Shown here: in pieces, positions 63,393-64,000 of the stretch
Position numbering within the stretch: the stretch's first letter is position 1
How the letters are laid out: every line of letters starts with the position of its first letter
Source: Valencia hispanica
Lineage: Eukaryota > Chordata > Actinopteri > Cyprinodontiformes > Valenciidae
Assembly: GCA_963556495.2 (NCBI GenBank)
Contig: OY747702.1
Coordinates: 25,878,403 to 25,942,402, forward strand
Reading direction: 5' to 3'
Length of the DNA stretch: 64,000 nt
Program-made: the position numbers and the translations under genes
The notes under the pieces: generated by a model
What the model saw: only the letters and a program-made list of their open reading frames with translations
Databases searched by the model: none
Told to the model about the DNA's origin: nothing

Positions 63393-64000
63393 AGGAAGGG
63401 CTTGTTCTTGTCAAATTTCTCAATTTGTAGGTATTGTTCAGTTTTAACTAAATCTCAAGTTAGTTTGAGTTAACCTTAAGTGAAATGTTTTTGTCCATTT
63501 GAGTTCCTGGGTTCTATATGTTTGACTTGGCACTAAGAGCTTTTAAGATACTTTATATCTTGTCTTTCACACATTAGCAGGGTTGTGCTTTCTATACAAT
63601 CTACCTCTTTTTTACACCCATTTGTGTCCTTTGCAGGCAGTAGGACAGCAATAGAAGACCTCTTCCTTTAGAACAACCTTAACACTATGAGAAACATTTA
63701 ACTTTGAGTGCTGTTTTAATCAATATTTTGGGTGGAAAATCAGTTTCCAAGAAAGTATTTCAAATGTTATGCACACTGTGGCCCTATACCTGAGTAATCA
63801 GTGTTGTTTTGAACTGAAACTGGTACAATATTAAAAAGTTAATTTTGTTGTTGATTGGTCTCATGACAAAGCTGCACTTTACAAACTGAAAAGAGGCTTA
63901 AAAAAAGAGGGTTGCTGTATTTTATTTTATATAAAAATCTATAACTTTATTGAGTATAATTATATACTTTAAGATATGCATTTGTAAAAAAAAAAAAAAG
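63393..64000 (+). other. Formin gene 3' UTR
   Basis: Follows the TGA at 63390-63392. An ATTAAA hexamer at 63830-63835 is a candidate polyadenylation signal. An A-rich run ends the window (63987-63999) and may be a genomic A tract rather than a cleavage site. No other gene begins here. Confidence 0.55.

Overview
The window is nuclear DNA from a teleost fish. Three lines of evidence support this: split vertebrate genes with GT-AG introns, AT-rich intergenic DNA, and a repeat load typical of teleosts (Tc1/mariner-like fragments, L2/CR1/Rex-group LINEs, hAT-like and other inverted-repeat elements, a tRNA-derived SINE, TG microsatellites). I could not run any search, so gene identities come from reading the spliced translations.

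Three protein-coding genes can be supported. (1) Positions 1-3380, minus strand: the 5' seven coding exons of a gene I read as gcna (germ cell nuclear acidic peptidase), running off the window edge. (2) Positions 6550-21222, minus strand: a complete ogt (O-GlcNAc transferase) with 22 coding exons and 1049 codons before the stop; every splice phase closes. gcna lies downstream of ogt in the same orientation, the order I know from human Xq13.1. (3) Positions 52236-63392, plus strand: a complete FH2-domain formin of the FHDC1 family with 11 coding exons and 1072 residues, probably with a noncoding first exon near 51.0 kb.

Between ogt and the formin gene lies about 29 kb (21.2-50.8 kb) in which I recognise no host gene. 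It holds a 5'-truncated LINE (22.4-24.3 kb), a diverged LINE reverse-transcriptase fragment with a YADD box (36.5-37.5 kb), several Tc1-like remnants, a small retroposon with an 11-bp target duplication, a long TG repeat, and a nested stack of mobile elements at 45.2-50.5 kb. In that stack a Tc1-like element carries a SINE and a near full-length LINE, and the LINE carries an internally deleted LINE derivative.

The most interesting non-genic observations are: two copies (4.4 kb and 46.7 kb) of an internally deleted LINE sharing one deletion junction, which implies a non-autonomous family spread by retrotransposition; a long-arm foldback element inserted in a Tc1 copy with a 6-bp target duplication; a 394-bp inverted-repeat element in the formin gene; the large, partly GC-rich ogt intron 4, which in mammals is a regulatory detained intron; and the alternating acidic/basic small-exon design of gcna with SUMO-interaction-like motifs. 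I see no bacterial-type system, CRISPR array, rRNA or intact tRNA gene.
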